Shown: positions 52,396-61,096 of the stretch, one piece after another | Layout: each line of letters starts with the position of its first letter | Position numbering within the stretch: the stretch's first letter is position 1 | NCBI GenBank assembly: GCA_964630925.1 | Contig: CAZVZK010000012.1 | Location: forward strand, 1-64,000 | Reading direction: 5' to 3' | Length of the DNA stretch: 64,000 bases | From: RGDT01 sp964630925 | GTDB lineage: Bacteria; Planctomycetota; Planctomycetia; Gemmatales; Gemmataceae | The notes under the pieces: generated by a model | The model's database searches: none | What the model was told of the DNA's origin: nothing | What the model saw: the letters and a program-made list of their open reading frames with translations, nothing else | Position numbers and translations under genes: made by a program

Positions 52396-52477
52396 AGTGT
52401 CCAGGACTTGCATTTCAGGGGTGTGTGGGGGGGGGTGAAATGCAATGCAATGGCCCGGCCGCCGCCATCCCGGCGTC

Positions 52478-53341
52478 CTACCCGCCCTCCGCCACGGCGG
52501 CCGGCGCCGGCAGCACCGCGGGGCCGAAGTCGGGGTTGTTCGCCACGCGCATGGCGTCGGCGTACAGGGCCGCGTAGTCGCCGCGGTATGCCGGCGGCTT
52601 GACCGGCAGGGGCACCTGCTCGCCGGCCAGCATGTGGCCGAGGAAGTTGGACTTCGCCAGCAGCTCCGCGTGGGCGAACGCCGAGTCCGACTGGATGATG
52701 ATGCGCGGGAGGATGTCGCGGCGCAGCAGGCGGTAGGGGCAGGTCGGGTCGGCGTAGCGCAGGCCGAACACCCACCACATCCACTGCCCGGCGGCGTGCC
52801 GCCAGAAGCCCAGCCAGCCGGGCAGGGGCCGGGCCTCGTAGCTGAACACCAGCCAGCAGAAGGACCGCCACAGCCAGCCGAGCGTGCGCAGCGTCGGCGG
52901 GACCGGCTCGCCGGCGCGGCAGCCGGAGATCAGGTGGACGTGGTCGATCTCCAACCCCTCCTTGCCCTCCTCGCCGACGGGCACCTTGTGCGTGAGCATC
53001 GCCTCCAGGCCGTCGGGCGTGTACTCCGGGCGGAGGAGCGTGTAGAAGATCAGCGGCGTCTCCAGGGCCGCCAGCCCCGTCCGCAGCGCCGCCCCCTCGC
53101 CCCTGGCCGCCTCGTGGCGGATCACACGCAGGCGCGGGTGCCCGATGGCCTGTATCTTCTCCGCCGTCCCGTCGGCGCTGGCGTCGTCGACGACCAGGAG
53201 CTGCCACTCGCCGCCGCGCTTCTCCAGCCAATCCATCCAGCGGCGCGTGACGGCCTCGGCGTGGGCCGTGTCCTCACGGGCCAGGAGCAGCACGCCCAGG
53301 GGGGCGTCGTGGATCTTCGGCAGCTCGGGGGCCAGCGGCAT
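52478..53341 (-). CDS. Glycosyltransferase family 2 protein
   Basis: A 287-residue GT-A-type glycosyltransferase. WQLLVVDDASADGTAEK carries the nucleotide-binding Asp pair, and the segment DPTCPYRLLRRDILPRI resembles acceptor-side residues of dolichol-phosphate-mannose-like enzymes. No C-terminal membrane helices are apparent. Its start overlaps the 3' end of the GT39 gene by 68 bp on the same strand, so they are co-transcribed. It probably makes or transfers a lipid-linked sugar (inference). Confidence 0.85.
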   Translation of the reverse strand: MPLAPELPKIHDAPLGVLLLAREDTAHAEAVTRRWMDWLEKRGGEWQLLVVDDASADGTAEKIQAIGHPRLRVIRHEAARGEGAALRTGLAALETPLIFYTLLRPEYTPDGLEAMLTHKVPVGEEGKEGLEIDHVHLISGCRAGEPVPPTLRTLGWLWRSFCWLVFSYEARPLPGWLGFWRHAAGQWMWWVFGLRYADPTCPYRLLRRDILPRIIIQSDSAFAHAELLAKSNFLGHMLAGEQVPLPVKPPAYRGDYAALYADAMRVANNPDFGPAVLPAPAAVAEGG

Positions 53342-54842
53342 GGTGGTTCGTGTCCCTGATCGCCCGCACGAGGAGCAGCGGCCTCTCGTGCCGCCCGCCC
53401 GCCAGCTCCGCCGTGCCGGATACCCGCTCCAGCCGGATACCCGGCATCTCGCGGACCGCGTCGGCGAGGGCCTGCGGCGGCAGCACGACGAGCGTCGGCC
53501 CGATGCCGACGGCCTCGCGCAGCTCCCGCCATTCTACGAGCAGCGGCGATGGCCGGCCCACGCGGTACATCAGCGCGTGGGCCTCCGCACGGAAGAACAC
53601 CACCTCCCCGCCCTCGCGGTGGATCACCCCCGCCAACGGCCGGTAATCACGGTACCCCCGCTCCGCCGGCAGGCGGACGTGCAGATACACGCCCCACGCC
53701 GCCACGGCGCCGGCCAGCGCCAGGCCGGCGCCCCACAGGACGAGGCGCGGGCGCGAGCGCATCCACCGCTCCAGCAGGCACCCCACGAAGAGGGCCGCCC
53801 CCGGATACACCGGCAGGAGGTAGTCGGCCCGCTTGAACTTCGCGGCGCTCAACAGCAGGACGGCCCCGCACATCCACGCCAGCCCGGCGCGGGCGAGGCC
53901 GTCGCGCCACATCGGGCGCCACAACGCGGCCAGCAGCAGCGGGCTGAACGGCAGCAGGTACAGCATCAGATACGGGCCGTACAGCCACCACACGTGCGCC
54001 CGCAGGCGCGACCCGCCCAGCCCGCGTGCCACGTTGTGCAGCCAGAAGAACTCCTCGGTGAACGCCCCGCCGGTCCGCAGGTGCAGCCAGGCGAACACCG
54101 GCACGGTGAGCGCCAGCACCAGCGGCACGCCCCACCAGAATCCGACCTCGCCCAGAACCCCCAGCCATGCACGCCCCTCCCACACCGCCGGCCAGCGGCC
54201 CTCGGCCAGCAGCAGGGCCGCCACGATGGAGGCGGGCAGGGCCAGGCCGATGGGCCCCTTGAGCAGCACCCCGGCGGCGCACGCAAGCCACGCCGCGATC
54301 AGCCACCCCCTCTCGCCGCGGAGCGCCAGGAGGAACGCCAGCCCGGCGGCCGTCGTCGTGAACGCCAGCGGCATGTCGATGCGGCCGATGCGTGCCAGCC
54401 AGGGGAAGTGGATCGACCCCACCAGCACCGCCGCCGCGAACACCCCCGCCCACGGCCTGCCGAGCCGCGCCCCGGCGAAGAGGACCAGCGCGACGACGCC
54501 CAGCCCGGCGAGCGCCGCCGGCAGGCGGACGGCCCACTCGGGGGGGCACCCGGCCCAGGCGAACAGCGCCGCCAGCCAGTAGTACAGCGGCGGCTTCTGG
54601 GTGTCGGCGCGGCCGTCGAACAGCCGCGGCACCCCGTCGCCCGAGGCCAGCAATCCGGCGACGTCCTGCGCCGCGCGGGCCTCGTGGCTGGAGTACAGCT
54701 CGCGCTCACCCAGGCCCGCGAGAAAGAGCCAGCCTGCCAGGAGGAGGAGTGCAGAGTGCAGAGTGCAGAGTGCAGAGCGGAAGAAGAAGTGTCGGGCGGG
54801 CGTCGGCTGTTCTTCTTTCACTCTGCACTCTGCACTCTGCAC
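53274..54842 (-). CDS. ArnT/PMT-like (GT39) membrane glycosyltransferase
   Basis: A 522-residue multi-helix membrane protein. It has the family's first-loop motif ELYSSHEARAAQDV, then PPLYYWLAALFAWAG, ARIGRIDMPLAFTT and AKFKRADYLLPVYPG, with about ten hydrophobic segments. The N-terminus (about 35 residues, RSALCTLHSALLLLAGW) is encoded by the heptamer array at 54747-54851, and the start GTG at 54842 lies in it; the original start is not visible. It should transfer a sugar from a lipid carrier to an envelope acceptor. Confidence 0.8.
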   Translation of the reverse strand: MQSAECRVKEEQPTPARHFFFRSALCTLHSALLLLAGWLFLAGLGERELYSSHEARAAQDVAGLLASGDGVPRLFDGRADTQKPPLYYWLAALFAWAGCPPEWAVRLPAALAGLGVVALVLFAGARLGRPWAGVFAAAVLVGSIHFPWLARIGRIDMPLAFTTTAAGLAFLLALRGERGWLIAAWLACAAGVLLKGPIGLALPASIVAALLLAEGRWPAVWEGRAWLGVLGEVGFWWGVPLVLALTVPVFAWLHLRTGGAFTEEFFWLHNVARGLGGSRLRAHVWWLYGPYLMLYLLPFSPLLLAALWRPMWRDGLARAGLAWMCGAVLLLSAAKFKRADYLLPVYPGAALFVGCLLERWMRSRPRLVLWGAGLALAGAVAAWGVYLHVRLPAERGYRDYRPLAGVIHREGGEVVFFRAEAHALMYRVGRPSPLLVEWRELREAVGIGPTLVVLPPQALADAVREMPGIRLERVSGTAELAGGRHERPLLLVRAIRDTNHHAAGPRAAEDPRRPPGRAAPGP

Positions 54843-54851
54843 TCTGCACTC
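54747..54851. repeat. Heptamer array pair (GAGTGCA)n / (TGCACTC)n
   Basis: Four copies of GAGTGCA (54747-54774) and four of TGCACTC (54824-54851) face each other across a 49-bp spacer. The array starts 4 bp after the ABC-gene stop on the minus strand. It reads through as the first codons of the GT39 gene. Confidence 0.95.
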
Positions 54852-54855
54852 CTCC

Positions 54856-56895
54856 CTAGGCCACCATCCGCTGGGAGTGCGCCTCGTGCAGGCGCTGGTA
54901 CACCGCGCACGACGCCATCAGCTCCGAGTGCGTGCCGACGGCCACGATCCGGCCCTCGTCGAGGACGACGATGCGGTCGGCGATGGCCAACGTGTTCAGC
55001 CGGTGCGTGATGATGAACAGCGTCCGCCCCTGCTTGAACTCCTGCAGCGTGCGGTGGATGTCGAGGTCCTTCTCGGCGTCCGCCGCGCTGGTGAACTCGT
55101 CGAGGATGAGGATGCTCGGGGCACGCAGGAACGCCCGTGCCAGGGCGATGCGCTGCTTCTCGCCGCCCGACACGTCGCGGATCTGCCCGATCCGCGTCTG
55201 GTAGCCCTCCGGCAGCCCCATGATGAACTCATGGGCCATCGCCAGCTTGGCGGCCCGCTCCACCATCTCGGCCGTCGCGCCCCGCGACCCGTAGGCGATG
55301 TTGTTGAAGACCGTGTCGTCGAACAGGATCGTGTCCTGCGTCACCAGGCACACCTCGCGGCGCAGCGACCGCAGGTTCACCTTGCGCAGATCCTGCCCCC
55401 CGACCAGCACGCTCCCGTGGTCGGGGTCCGCGAACCGAGGCAGCAGGCTGACGAGCGTCGATTTCCCGCAGCCGTTCGGCCCCACCAGCGCGATGGTCTC
55501 GCCGGCCCGCACCGCGAGGTTGATGTTCGACAGGGTGGACTTGCCCGGCTCGTAGGAGAAGCACACGTCGCGGAACTCGACGTACGCCCGCGCCGGCGAC
55601 GCCTGCGGCACCGGGCGCGGCACCGGCGGGCCGTCCGGGTTGGCCGTCACCTTCGGCGTGACGTCGAGGGCCGCGAACACCCGGTCACTCGCCGCGAACG
55701 CCGACTGCAGCCGCGTGAACACGCTCGACAGCTTGCGCACCGGGTCGGCCGTCGCGGCCAGGAGGATGTAGAGCTGGAGGAGGGTCTCCGGCTCCATCGG
55801 CTGGCTGGTGAGCGGGACGCCGAACAGGCTGGTCTTCCGCGTCAGCACCAGCCACGACCCGGCGAGGAGGGCGAGGGCGACGGCGGTCAGCCCGAGGATC
55901 TCGATGATCGGGTCGCAGAACGCCTCGATGAACGCGACGCGGGCCGCCCGTTCGTGGTAGTCGCGCGTGGCCTCGGCGAAGCGGCGGCGCTCGCGCGCCT
56001 CCATCGTGAACAGCTTGACGGCGCGGATGCCCTGGAACGCCTCCTGGAGGATCTTGTACAGGCTGGACATCTGCTCGAGCACACGCCGCGTCGCCTTCTT
56101 CATCACCTTGCTGACGCGGTGCAGGACGAGGACGGCGACCGGCACGAGGATGAGGAACAGCAGCGTGAGCTGCCAGGAGATGAAGCAGGCCAGGGCGACG
56201 CAGGAGACGATGCGGAGCGGCTCGGCGACGATCTTGCCGAACAGGATCTTGAGGCCGACGCCGACCGCCTCGATGTCGTTGGTGAAGCGGGCCATCAGCT
56301 CGGTGGTGCCCTTCTCGCGGAACTGCCCGACGTCGTAGTGGATGGCCTGGCGGAAGAAGCGGTTCCGCAGGTCGCGGATGGAGCAGTTGACGATGGTCCC
56401 GACCAGCGACTCCTGGATGAACTCGAAGAAGCACTTGAGGACGAACCCGCCCAGCATGATGCCCACGATGAACGCCAGGGCCGAGAACGCCTCGTCGGGC
56501 AGGAAGGCCACGATGTAGCCCTTGGCGACCTGGAGCCAGTACTGCCGGTGCCGGGCGGCGGCGAGCTTGCTCTCCTTGCCGGCGAGCTGCCCGGCCACGT
56601 CCGCCTGCTGCTGCTGCACCTTCTTGTCGTGCGGGAGTTTGGCGAGGGCCTGGAGCCTGGCCTCCAGCTTATCGACCTCTGTCTGATACCGCTCGGCGTC
56701 CTGGTCGGCGAGTGACTTCGCGCCCTCCACCCACTTGTGCAGGCTCTCCCCCGTGTGCAGCATCTTGAGCACGGGGTAGATGGACGTGAAGTTCGCCCCC
56801 CACAGGAACGCCGCCGCCAGGGCGCACAGCATGGAGATCAGCAGGCGCCAGCGGTACGGCCAGGCGTGCTGGAGGGCGCGCAGGAAGTTCTTCAT
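54856..56895 (-). CDS. ABC transporter, MsbA-like fused permease/ATPase
   Basis: A 679-residue half-transporter. An N-terminal helix and a large loop (about 60-155) with coiled-coil (DKKVQQQQADVAGQLAGKES) precede the membrane domain (to about 400). The ATPase (about 430-679) has Walker A GPNGCGKST, signature VSGGEKQRIALARAF, Walker B SILILDEFTSAAD and the H-loop ITHRL. The extra loop after the first helix is longer than in MsbA. It probably exports a lipid or lipid-linked sugar; the adjacent glycosyltransferases support this (inference). Confidence 0.92.
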   Translation of the reverse strand: MKNFLRALQHAWPYRWRLLISMLCALAAAFLWGANFTSIYPVLKMLHTGESLHKWVEGAKSLADQDAERYQTEVDKLEARLQALAKLPHDKKVQQQQADVAGQLAGKESKLAAARHRQYWLQVAKGYIVAFLPDEAFSALAFIVGIMLGGFVLKCFFEFIQESLVGTIVNCSIRDLRNRFFRQAIHYDVGQFREKGTTELMARFTNDIEAVGVGLKILFGKIVAEPLRIVSCVALACFISWQLTLLFLILVPVAVLVLHRVSKVMKKATRRVLEQMSSLYKILQEAFQGIRAVKLFTMEARERRRFAEATRDYHERAARVAFIEAFCDPIIEILGLTAVALALLAGSWLVLTRKTSLFGVPLTSQPMEPETLLQLYILLAATADPVRKLSSVFTRLQSAFAASDRVFAALDVTPKVTANPDGPPVPRPVPQASPARAYVEFRDVCFSYEPGKSTLSNINLAVRAGETIALVGPNGCGKSTLVSLLPRFADPDHGSVLVGGQDLRKVNLRSLRREVCLVTQDTILFDDTVFNNIAYGSRGATAEMVERAAKLAMAHEFIMGLPEGYQTRIGQIRDVSGGEKQRIALARAFLRAPSILILDEFTSAADAEKDLDIHRTLQEFKQGRTLFIITHRLNTLAIADRIVVLDEGRIVAVGTHSELMASCAVYQRLHEAHSQRMVA

Positions 56896-57069
56896 GAGCG
56901 TGGTTGGCTCGCGGAGGCCCTAAAGACGGGGTCGGCGGGGGCACGTCAAGCAGCGTGGCGGTTGTAACACGCCCCGCCGCGCCGCGGCAAGCCCAACGCG
57001 CCACTCCGCCTCACGCCGACGCCCTCCCAGTGCCGATGACGGCTGTTGGCAACCTGGGGGGATCAGGCG

Positions 57070-57987
57070 ATGTCCGAGCTCCGCGGCGACGTGCAGGCGT
57101 TCACCCACTTCATCCGGTCCGAGCGCGGCCTGGCCGCCAACACGGTGCTGGCCTACGGCCGCGACCTGGAGCGCTTCGCCGCCTGGGCCGAGGCCGGCGG
57201 GCTGCGCGACCACCTCCGCCCCACCCTCCCGGAGCTCGCCAACTACGTCCTGCATCTGCGAGAGGATTGCGCCTTGCAGCCGCCCAGCGTGGCCCGCCAT
57301 CTGGTCGCCCTCAAGGTCTTCTACCGCTTCCTGAAGATGGAGGAGCGCACCACGCAGACCGCCGTCGAGCTGCTGGCGTCGCCGTCGCTGTGGGTCAGGG
57401 TGCCGCAGGTGCTGGGGCCCGAGCAGGTGAACAGGCTGCTGGAGGCGCCGACGGCGGCGGACAAGTATTATCTGCGCGACCGCGCCCTGCTGGAGGCGCT
57501 GTACGCGACCGGCAGCCGTGCGTCGGAGGTGGTGACGCTGCGCATGCAGGACCTGGAGCTGTCCTCGGCGTTCTGCCGCTGCATGGGCAAGGGCGGCAAG
57601 CAGCGCATCGTCCCGCTGGGGCGGGTCGCCGTCACCGTCCTGCGCGAATACCTGGAGAAGCAGCGCCCCTCGCTGGTGAAGTCGTCGGCGGACTGCGAGT
57701 GGGTGTTCGTCAGCCGGGGGGGCAAACGCCTCCAGCGTGAGAACCTGTGGGCCCTGGTGAAGAAGTACGTCAAGCGGGCCGGCCTGCCGGGCAAGGCCAG
57801 CCCGCACACCCTGCGGCACAGCTTCGCGACACACCTCCTGTCGGGCGGCGCCGACCTGCGCACGGTGCAGGAGCTGCTCGGCCACGCCAGCATCCAGACG
57901 ACGCAGCGCTACACGCACATCGACCGCGAGCGCCTCAAGGCGATCCACCGTAAGTTCCACCCTCGCGGCGGTGAGGGGGCGGCATGA
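57070..57987 (+). CDS. xerD: Tyrosine recombinase XerD
   Basis: A 305-residue tyrosine recombinase. The N-terminal SAM-like core-binding domain occupies 1-105. The catalytic set is complete: R150 (ATGSRASEV), K174 (MGKGGKQRI), H246 and R249 (PHTLRHSFATHL), H272 (LLGHASIQTT) and the nucleophile Y281 (RYTHIDRERL). Length and motifs match chromosomal XerC/XerD, which resolve dimers. The start at 57070 matches the usual N-terminus. Its last 53 bp overlap the end of the convergent MFS gene. Confidence 0.9.
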   Translation: MSELRGDVQAFTHFIRSERGLAANTVLAYGRDLERFAAWAEAGGLRDHLRPTLPELANYVLHLREDCALQPPSVARHLVALKVFYRFLKMEERTTQTAVELLASPSLWVRVPQVLGPEQVNRLLEAPTAADKYYLRDRALLEALYATGSRASEVVTLRMQDLELSSAFCRCMGKGGKQRIVPLGRVAVTVLREYLEKQRPSLVKSSADCEWVFVSRGGKRLQRENLWALVKKYVKRAGLPGKASPHTLRHSFATHLLSGGADLRTVQELLGHASIQTTQRYTHIDRERLKAIHRKFHPRGGEGAA

Positions 57988-59269
57988 GGCCGCCCGGCCC
58001 CCGCGCGTCGGCTGGGCCGTCCGGCGGGGGCGGGGGGGCGGCCGGCCGCAGCCCCGCCAGCGGTCCGAGGCCCCACAGCGACGGCGCGAACAGCCCGACC
58101 AGGCCCACGACGACGAGCGTCGCCACGCCGCCGGCCGCCGCCGTCGCCACGGCGCCGATCAGCGCTGCCAGCGCGCCGGACTCGAACTCGCCCAGCTCGT
58201 TCGACGAGCTGACGAAGACGGCGTTCACCGCCGACACCCGGCCACGCATCTCGTCGGGCGTCACCATCTGCATCAGCGTGCCGCGCACCACCACGCTCAC
58301 GTTGTCGAACGCGCCTGCGACGGCGAGCAGCGCCGCCGACAGCCAGAGGTTGCGCGAGAAGGCGAAGGCGACGGTCGCCAGCCCGAAGCCGACGACGGCC
58401 AGCATCATGGCCCGCCCCGGCCTGGCCAGGGGCGGGCGGTGCGCCATCACGAACGCCATCACAAACGCCCCGGCGGCGGGGGCCGACACCAGCACCCCCA
58501 GCCCCCACGGCGGGGCGTGCAGGATGTCCCGCGCGAACACCGGCATCAGCGCCGTGACCCCGCCCAGCAGCACCGCGAACAGGTCGAGTGTGATGGCGGA
58601 CAGGAGCAGAGGCGTCGCGAAGACGAACGACAGGCCCTCGAACAGGCCGCGCAAGGTGGCCGGGGCGCGGACGAGGCCGGCCCTCGGACGCACGGGGATC
58701 ATCACCGCGGCGCACGTCGCGGCGCCGACGGCGGCGCACAGGTACGCCACCCACGGCGGGACGAACGAGATGAGCAGCCCGCCGGCGGCGGGGCCGGCGA
58801 TGTTGGCGAGCTGCCAGCCGCTGCTGTTCCACGCCATCGCGTTGGGCAGGGCCTCCAGCGGCACGAGCTGCGACACCAGGGATTGGCGGGCGGGGATGGT
58901 GAACGCCCGCGCCGAGCCGGACAGGAACAGCACCCAGAGGAACATCGCCGGGTGCGCCTGCGTGTACGACAGCCACGCCAGCGCCGCCGAACACCCCGCC
59001 TGGGCGATGACCGCGCCTTGATACAGGTGCTTGCGGCTGAAGCGGTCGGCCGCCTGCCCGGCGGGGAGGGCGAACAGCAGGATCGGCAGGAACTGCACCA
59101 GCCCCGACAGCCCGAGCATCAGGGCCGAATCGGTGCGGTGGTACAGCTCGTAGCCGACGGCCACGGTCTGCGCCGCGGCCGCCAGGCTGGCCGTCATCGC
59201 GCCGGCGAGGAGGAGGGAGTAGCCGGGGTGCCGGAGCGCCTCGTAGGGGTCGTGCCGGGCGACGGTCAC
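57935..59269 (-). CDS. MFS transporter (MFS_3, EntS-like)
   Basis: A 444-residue major-facilitator transporter with about twelve helices. The first loop has FALPAGQAADRFSRKHLYQG, and PARQSLVSQLVPLEALPNAM and MVTPDEMRGRVSAVNAVFVS mark the drug-efflux-type MFS_3 group. The start is the GTG at 59269, overlapping the stop of the DUF1080 gene by 3 bp. The Pro/Gly-rich tail overlaps xerD in antisense. Substrate unknown. Confidence 0.9.
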   Translation of the reverse strand: MTVARHDPYEALRHPGYSLLLAGAMTASLAAAAQTVAVGYELYHRTDSALMLGLSGLVQFLPILLFALPAGQAADRFSRKHLYQGAVIAQAGCSAALAWLSYTQAHPAMFLWVLFLSGSARAFTIPARQSLVSQLVPLEALPNAMAWNSSGWQLANIAGPAAGGLLISFVPPWVAYLCAAVGAATCAAVMIPVRPRAGLVRAPATLRGLFEGLSFVFATPLLLSAITLDLFAVLLGGVTALMPVFARDILHAPPWGLGVLVSAPAAGAFVMAFVMAHRPPLARPGRAMMLAVVGFGLATVAFAFSRNLWLSAALLAVAGAFDNVSVVVRGTLMQMVTPDEMRGRVSAVNAVFVSSSNELGEFESGALAALIGAVATAAAGGVATLVVVGLVGLFAPSLWGLGPLAGLRPAAPPPPPDGPADARGPGGLMPPPHRREGGTYGGSP

Positions 59270-60030
59270 TTCTTCAGCACCTTGATCTCGACCTTGCGGA
59301 AGTCGATGGGGTGGCTCTCCGCCTGCAGCGCGATGTACCCCCCTTCGATGATCAACTTGTCGTCCTTGATGAGCTTCTTGGCGTCGGCGTCCTTGGGGTC
59401 GAATTGCACCTTCTCGTACTCGATGACCGCCTCGCCGTTGACGCGGTGGATGACCTTACCGCCGCCGTGGACCTCGATCTCGGCGGTGACCCACTGGTCG
59501 CCGTCGAAGGTCTTGGACTTGCTGGGGATGCAGTGCGTGGTGACGAGTTTGCCGCCCATGACGATGTTCGTCCCCGGCGAGCAGACGCTGCACGTCACCC
59601 GCGTGCCCTTGCCGACGCCGCCGAGGAATTGCGCCTCGACGGAGACGGGGAACTCCTGGGCCTTGCGCATGGTCTTGGGGTCCTGGCAGTGGAACATCAG
59701 GCCGGAGTTGCGCAGCGCCCAGCCGGGCCCGCCCTTGCACTGCTCGCCGACGAAGCGGTACTCGATGCGGATGACGTAGTGCGAGAACTTCTCCTTGAAG
59801 AAGAGGTGCCCGAACTGCTTGTCGAAGTCCTTGTAGCCGTCGTAGCGGACCTTGAGCAGCCCGTCCTCGACGCGGAAGGTCTTGGCGAAGTTGACGCCGA
59901 GGTCGTGGCCGGTGATCTTGGGCGTCCAGCCGTCGAGGTCGCGGCCGTTGAACAGGGGCCGCCACTCGTCTTTCTTGTCGTCGGCACGGAGGGGTGAGGA
60001 GAGGGCGAGGAGGACGAGCAGGGTGCGCAT
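59266..60030 (-). CDS. DUF1080 (3-keto-disaccharide hydrolase-fold) secreted protein
   Basis: A 254-residue exported protein (signal MRTLLVLLALSSPLRA). The DUF1080 domain is typical: WRPLFNGRDLDGWTPKITGH at the start, GWALRNSGLMFHCQDPKTM in the middle and IALQAESHPIDFRKVEIKVL at the end. The family has a concanavalin-like fold and is often found with carbohydrate-processing genes. It lies upstream of, and coupled to, the MFS gene. Confidence 0.9.
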   Translation of the reverse strand: MRTLLVLLALSSPLRADDKKDEWRPLFNGRDLDGWTPKITGHDLGVNFAKTFRVEDGLLKVRYDGYKDFDKQFGHLFFKEKFSHYVIRIEYRFVGEQCKGGPGWALRNSGLMFHCQDPKTMRKAQEFPVSVEAQFLGGVGKGTRVTCSVCSPGTNIVMGGKLVTTHCIPSKSKTFDGDQWVTAEIEVHGGGKVIHRVNGEAVIEYEKVQFDPKDADAKKLIKDDKLIIEGGYIALQAESHPIDFRKVEIKVLKK

Positions 60031-60093
60031 GGCGGGGCCTCTGTGGGGCTGTTGATGGGCTACGGACGCCGGGGCGAAAGGCAACGCCCGCGG

Positions 60094-60099
60094 TATAAT
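60094..60099 (+). promoter_or_regulatory. Candidate -10 element TATAAT
   Basis: A perfect TATAAT, 21 bp before the ATG at 60121, with GGAGGG between them. No convincing -35 sequence is seen at 17 bp. It lies right before the small gene/HEPN pair. Confidence 0.4.
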
Positions 60100-60120
60100 G
60101 GCGTGGAAAGGAGGGATGAC

Positions 60121-60360
60121 ATGATCGACACCACGACGAACACGCCCATCGAGGTCCAGGGAGGGACGCTCCAGGCGTGGTTCACGCTGCCAGTCTCGCA
60201 GATCCCGGCCGCCAAACAGTTGCTCGAAGAGAACGGCATCCCACATCTGGTGGATAGCTGGATCGTCACCTCTGGTGGCCGGCCGCCCTGGAGTACGATC
60301 CACCTCGACCGGACGCGGGATGCACGCCGCGTCCAGGAGCTGCTCGACAGCGTCCCCTGA
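60121..60360 (+). CDS. Small protein upstream of HEPN gene, 79 aa
   Basis: A 79-residue soluble protein with a pattern WFTLPVSQIPAAKQLLEENG and IHLDRTRDARRVQELLDSVP, which vaguely suggests a DUF2007-like fold. The ATG follows GGAGGGATGAC. It lies 16 bp upstream of the HEPN gene on the same strand. A regulatory or antitoxin-type role is possible from its position only. Confidence 0.6.
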   Translation: MIDTTTNTPIEVQGGTLQAWFTLPVSQIPAAKQLLEENGIPHLVDSWIVTSGGRPPWSTIHLDRTRDARRVQELLDSVP

Positions 60361-60376
60361 CCCGGAGGCGGTCACG

Positions 60377-61069
60377 ATGGCCCTCGCCGACGACATCCGG
60401 ACGCTCCTCGCCCGGACCAACGCGGAGCTTGACGCCGCGCATGATTACTTCACCTTCTCGTGCCTCGCTTGGCTCGAGATCCAGAAGGACGTGAAGTCGG
60501 GCAAGACGTTCACCTTCGACAACCCGGACACCGGCACGCGCGTCGACGAGCAACAACTCATCGCCCTTTCCGCCGACTACAGACAGAAGAATCTCGCGTC
60601 GGCCACCTTCCAGCAGTTCGTCTCCGTCTTCGAGGACTTCGTCTTCGGCCTGCTGCGTCTGTGGCTCGCCGCCCACCCGCGCAGCCTGTCGAAGAAGCAG
60701 GTCGAGGTCGGCGCCATCATCGACGCGCCGGACAAGGAGGCCGTCCTCCTCTCGGTCGTGGACCGCGAGCTGAACGAGCTGAAGTACGAGCGTGTCGGCG
60801 ATTGGTTCGCCTACCTGGGCAGGCTCGTGAAGATCGACGCGCCCACACCAGACGAGATCGAGGCGCTCGCCGAGATCAAGTCCACGCGCGACATCCTCGT
60901 CCACAACAAGGGCGTCGTGAACAGGACGTACCTCGCCAAGTCCGGCGAACGCGCCAGGGCCGCCGACGGCGAGGCGCTCGACCTGCCCGAACGCTATCAC
61001 CGCGCGAGCTGGGCGGCGATCCGCAAGGCCTCCGGCGACGTGGCGGAGGCCGCCGCGGCCAGGGCGTGA
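60377..61069 (+). CDS. HEPN-like domain protein
   Basis: A 230-residue helical protein. The segment STRDILVHNKGVVNRTYL carries an Rx4H motif (R171 to H176), the RNase-type active-site pattern of HEPN domains, on a helix. It resembles RiboL-PSP-HEPN-type proteins. Position next to a small gene of unknown function suggests a toxin-antitoxin or defence-related pair, but HEPN proteins also have other roles. The ATG at 60377 follows GGAGGCGGTCACG. Confidence 0.75.
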   Translation: MALADDIRTLLARTNAELDAAHDYFTFSCLAWLEIQKDVKSGKTFTFDNPDTGTRVDEQQLIALSADYRQKNLASATFQQFVSVFEDFVFGLLRLWLAAHPRSLSKKQVEVGAIIDAPDKEAVLLSVVDRELNELKYERVGDWFAYLGRLVKIDAPTPDEIEALAEIKSTRDILVHNKGVVNRTYLAKSGERARAADGEALDLPERYHRASWAAIRKASGDVAEAAAARA

Positions 61070-61096
61070 TCGCTGACCCCGCCGCCTGTGCCCCGC

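Larger units (their letters stand above)
51817..52477. other. Gene-poor region with repeat remnants
   Basis: About 660 bp with no convincing gene; the open frames here are GC-driven. It holds an inverted copy of the GGCGAGCGG-type repeat (52067-52097) and an 8-nt-period array (52258-52395). Composition changes from GC-rich to mixed. It is probably a decayed insertion zone. Confidence 0.6.
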
